Shown: in pieces, positions 5,830 to 7,656 of the stretch
Numbering within the stretch: position 1 is the stretch's first letter
Layout of the letters: the number at the start of each line of letters is the position of its first letter
From: an uncultured Peptococcaceae bacterium
GTDB lineage: Bacteria > Bacillota > Desulfitobacteriia > Desulfitobacteriales > Syntrophobotulaceae
NCBI GenBank assembly: GCA_937892995.1
Contig: CALBJS010000022.1
Coordinates: forward strand, 1-7,656
DNA length: 7,656 nt
Reading direction: 5' to 3'
Translations under genes and position numbers: made by a program
Notes under the pieces: generated by a model
What the model was told of the DNA's origin: nothing
What the model saw: only the letters and a program-made list of their open reading frames with translations
Databases searched by the model: none

Positions 5830-7416
5830 ATGAGAATCCTAGTTAGTGAGAAAGTTGCTGAGGCAGGTCTTAAACTCCTTCGTGAAGAACACGAAGTTGA
5901 TACATATTGTACTCTAACCCAGGAGGAATTGGTGAAGATTATTCCTCAATATGATGCTCTGGTAGTTCGAGGGGATACTAGAGTCGGCAGTGAAGTGATA
6001 AAAGCAGGCAAGAACCTTAAGGTCATAGGAAGAGCCGGCTTGGAAGTAGAGCATATTGACATCCAGGCAGCAACTAAAAAAGGAATTATTGTCCTTAATG
6101 CCCCCCAAGGAAATAGCACTTCTTCTATTGAGTATACCTTGGGAATGATTCTAGCACTAAGCCGAAAAATTACCCAAGCATATGCTTCTGTCAAAAGTGG
6201 TAAATGGGAAAGACAAAAATTTATAGGAACAGAGATCAGGGAAAAAGTATTAGGAGTGATTGGCTTAGGACGGGTAGGAACGGGAGTGGCCCGAAGAGCA
6301 AAAGCTTTTGATATGAAGGTCTTGGCTTATGATCCGTTTATCAGTGAAGAAAAAGCCAGGGAGATTGGCATTGACCTTGTAGATTTCGAAGAAATATTAA
6401 ATGAATCCGATTATATTACCTTACATCTTCCTACAACAGTGGATACTAAAAATCTTTTGAACAAAGAAGCTTTTTCTAAAATGAAAAAAGGTGTAAGGAT
6501 AATCAATTGTGCTAAAGGCGGGATAATTGATGAAATGGCTTTAACTTGGGCTCTTCAGCAAGGAATAGTTGCTGAAGCTGCTTTAGATGCCTTTCAAGAA
6601 GAACCTCTTAGTCAATCTAATCCTTTGCTGTCTATGGAGAACGTTATCTGTACTCCCCGTATAGCATCTCGAACCCAAGAAGCTGAGAACGAAGTTGCCT
6701 TAGGGGTAGCTAGGGGTGTTCTCGCTGCTTTAAGATCTGATCCGGTGGCGACATCCTTAAATATTCCTCCTGTGGCCAGAGATGTGATGAATAAGATCAA
6801 GCCCTATCTCCATCTCATAGAAAAAATGGGGGTACTCGCTGTTCATCTTACCGAGGGAAGGATAAAAAATGTTGAAGTTAAGTATAACGGCGGGATAAGC
6901 ATGGTTGACACCAAAATGTTAACACTTGCAGTGATTAAGGGAGTGCTTAATCCTATCCTTCAGGAAGCTGTTAATTTTGTCAATGCCCCGGAAGTCGCTA
7001 AAGCTAGAGGGATAATCGTCAATGAAGTGAAAAGCAAAGAAGCGAAGAATTTTGTGGATCTGATTACTGTAACTGTAAGAACAGATAAGAGTGAACACAG
7101 GGTGGCTGGAACACTTTTTGGAAAAATAGAGGGACGCATCGTAGAAATCGATGATTCCAGGGTAGATATTGACCCTGAGGGCTGGCTCCTTATTATACCG
7201 CATGAGGATTATCCCGGAATGGTAGGCAAAGTAGGAACTGTGCTTGGGGAAAACGCTATCAATATTACTAGTATGCAAGTAGGTAAGACAGAATCCGTCG
7301 GCACGAATATTATGATAGTTGGAGTTCAGACGGAAATAACTTTACCTGTTATGAATAAATTAAAAGAATTAATTGGAATACAAAATGTAAAAAAGGTCTA
7401 TTTTGATCTGGAATAG
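5830..7416 (+). CDS. serA: SerA-type D-3-phosphoglycerate dehydrogenase homologue with altered catalytic residues
   Basis: This 528-residue protein has the long SerA architecture: split substrate-binding domain, NAD-binding Rossmann domain, intervening ASB domain (about 320-445) and C-terminal ACT domain (about 453-528). SerA oxidises 3-phosphoglycerate to 3-phosphohydroxypyruvate, the first step of serine synthesis. Visible features are VVRGDTRV (45-52), GRAGLEVEHID (67-77), NAPQGNS (90-96), GKWERQKFIGTE (124-135), the NAD motif GLGRVG (145-150), the acidic Asp168 in AYDPF, and ACT-domain IIPHEDYPGMVGKVG (455-469) with SMQVG. Unusually, the catalytic Arg of NCARGGI is Lys229 (NCAKGGI), and the catalytic His of TPHLGAST is Arg277 (TPRIASRT). 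The conserved Glu258 before Pro remains. ATG is preferred over the upstream GTG at 5827 from ribosome-binding-site spacing and the usual MRILVSEK-like start. The gene symbol reflects family only; PGDH activity is doubtful. Confidence 0.88.
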   Translation: MRILVSEKVAEAGLKLLREEHEVDTYCTLTQEELVKIIPQYDALVVRGDTRVGSEVIKAGKNLKVIGRAGLEVEHIDIQAATKKGIIVLNAPQGNSTSSIEYTLGMILALSRKITQAYASVKSGKWERQKFIGTEIREKVLGVIGLGRVGTGVARRAKAFDMKVLAYDPFISEEKAREIGIDLVDFEEILNESDYITLHLPTTVDTKNLLNKEAFSKMKKGVRIINCAKGGIIDEMALTWALQQGIVAEAALDAFQEEPLSQSNPLLSMENVICTPRIASRTQEAENEVALGVARGVLAALRSDPVATSLNIPPVARDVMNKIKPYLHLIEKMGVLAVHLTEGRIKNVEVKYNGGISMVDTKMLTLAVIKGVLNPILQEAVNFVNAPEVAKARGIIVNEVKSKEAKNFVDLITVTVRTDKSEHRVAGTLFGKIEGRIVEIDDSRVDIDPEGWLLIIPHEDYPGMVGKVGTVLGENAINITSMQVGKTESVGTNIMIVGVQTEITLPVMNKLKELIGIQNVKKVYFDLE

Positions 7417-7427
7417 GGGAGATTAAC

Positions 7428-7656
7428 GTGGCTTTGAAGTTTGGCACGGCAGGAGTTCCTCTATCTTCTAAGGGGAGTTCGACGGAAGCGGGGATAATTA
7501 GGGTGAGCGAGCTTGGAATGGATGCTATGGAAGTCGAATTTGTCCATGGTGTAAGAATGAAAGAAGAAAAGGCTTTGAAGGTTGGGCAGATAGCCGAGAG
7601 AGAAAAAGTAGCCCTTTCCTGCCATGCACCCTACTATATAAATTTGAATTCTCGTG
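7428..7656 (+). CDS. Endonuclease IV / AP-endonuclease-2 family TIM-barrel protein (3' end missing)
   Basis: A GTG start 11 bases after the serA-homologue stop, with AGGGGAG (7415-7421) 6 bases upstream, opens a frame that is cut off by the right edge after 76 residues. The visible part begins MALKFGTAGVPLSSKGSSTE, continues with SELGMDAMEVEFVHGVRM and reaches LSCHAPYYINLNSR. These match the first strands of the endonuclease IV (Nfo)-like TIM barrel; in that family the HAPYYINL segment carries an early metal-binding His. Nfo proteins cut DNA at abasic sites using zinc, but relatives with the same fold include sugar isomerases, so the exact activity cannot be settled from the N-terminus. The short gap suggests co-transcription with the serA homologue. 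Confidence 0.82.
   Translation, partial: MALKFGTAGVPLSSKGSSTEAGIIRVSELGMDAMEVEFVHGVRMKEEKALKVGQIAEREKVALSCHAPYYINLNSR

Noticed and set aside
6919..7278. A 119-codon open frame on the minus strand inside the serA homologue.
   Set aside because: It lies fully opposite a well-supported coding region, has no recognisable domain, and shows no convincing ribosome binding site.

Overview
The window looks like chromosomal DNA from an endospore-forming, anaerobic member of the Clostridia, most likely a Peptococcaceae/Desulfitobacteriaceae-type bacterium. The reasons are the AT-rich composition, strong AGGAGG-type ribosome binding sites with TTG and GTG starts, an alpha/beta-type small acid-soluble spore protein, and an FdhD formate dehydrogenase maturation protein. 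The genus is an inference. There is no mobile element, CRISPR array, tRNA or rRNA.

Layout: (1) The 3' part of fdhD enters from the left edge and ends in a hairpin terminator, where it converges with (2) a minus-strand spore protein gene that carries three copies of the spore-protease recognition segment. (3) After a divergent intergenic region comes a tight plus-strand three-gene unit: a DcuS/CitA-type membrane sensor kinase, a CitB/DcuR-type response regulator (4-base overlap with the kinase), and a membrane protein made only of a CHASE2 sensor domain plus transmembrane segments. (4) A single-domain exported NlpC/P60 peptidase follows, probably as its own unit. (5) A consensus sigma-A promoter and a leader of about 110 bases precede a full-length SerA-type D-3-phosphoglycerate dehydrogenase homologue, followed after 11 bases by (6) the start of an endonuclease IV/TIM-barrel family gene cut by the right edge.

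How the parts may work together: the kinase and regulator should form a phosphorelay that responds to a small extracellular ligand, probably a carboxylate. The CHASE2 protein has its own strong ribosome binding site 33 bases downstream and no cytoplasmic output domain, so it may be an accessory sensor of the same system (inference). The NlpC/P60 protein should act on peptidoglycan, but its third catalytic position is Ser instead of His.

The most notable observation is in the SerA homologue. The Rossmann fold and the C-terminal ASB and ACT domains appear complete, but the catalytic Arg is Lys and the catalytic His is Arg. This suggests an altered enzyme or a serine-sensing pseudoenzyme rather than a standard PGDH. 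No complete new defence or mobile system is visible. The best candidates for new biology are this protein, the kinase-regulator-CHASE2 module, and the three-site spore protein.
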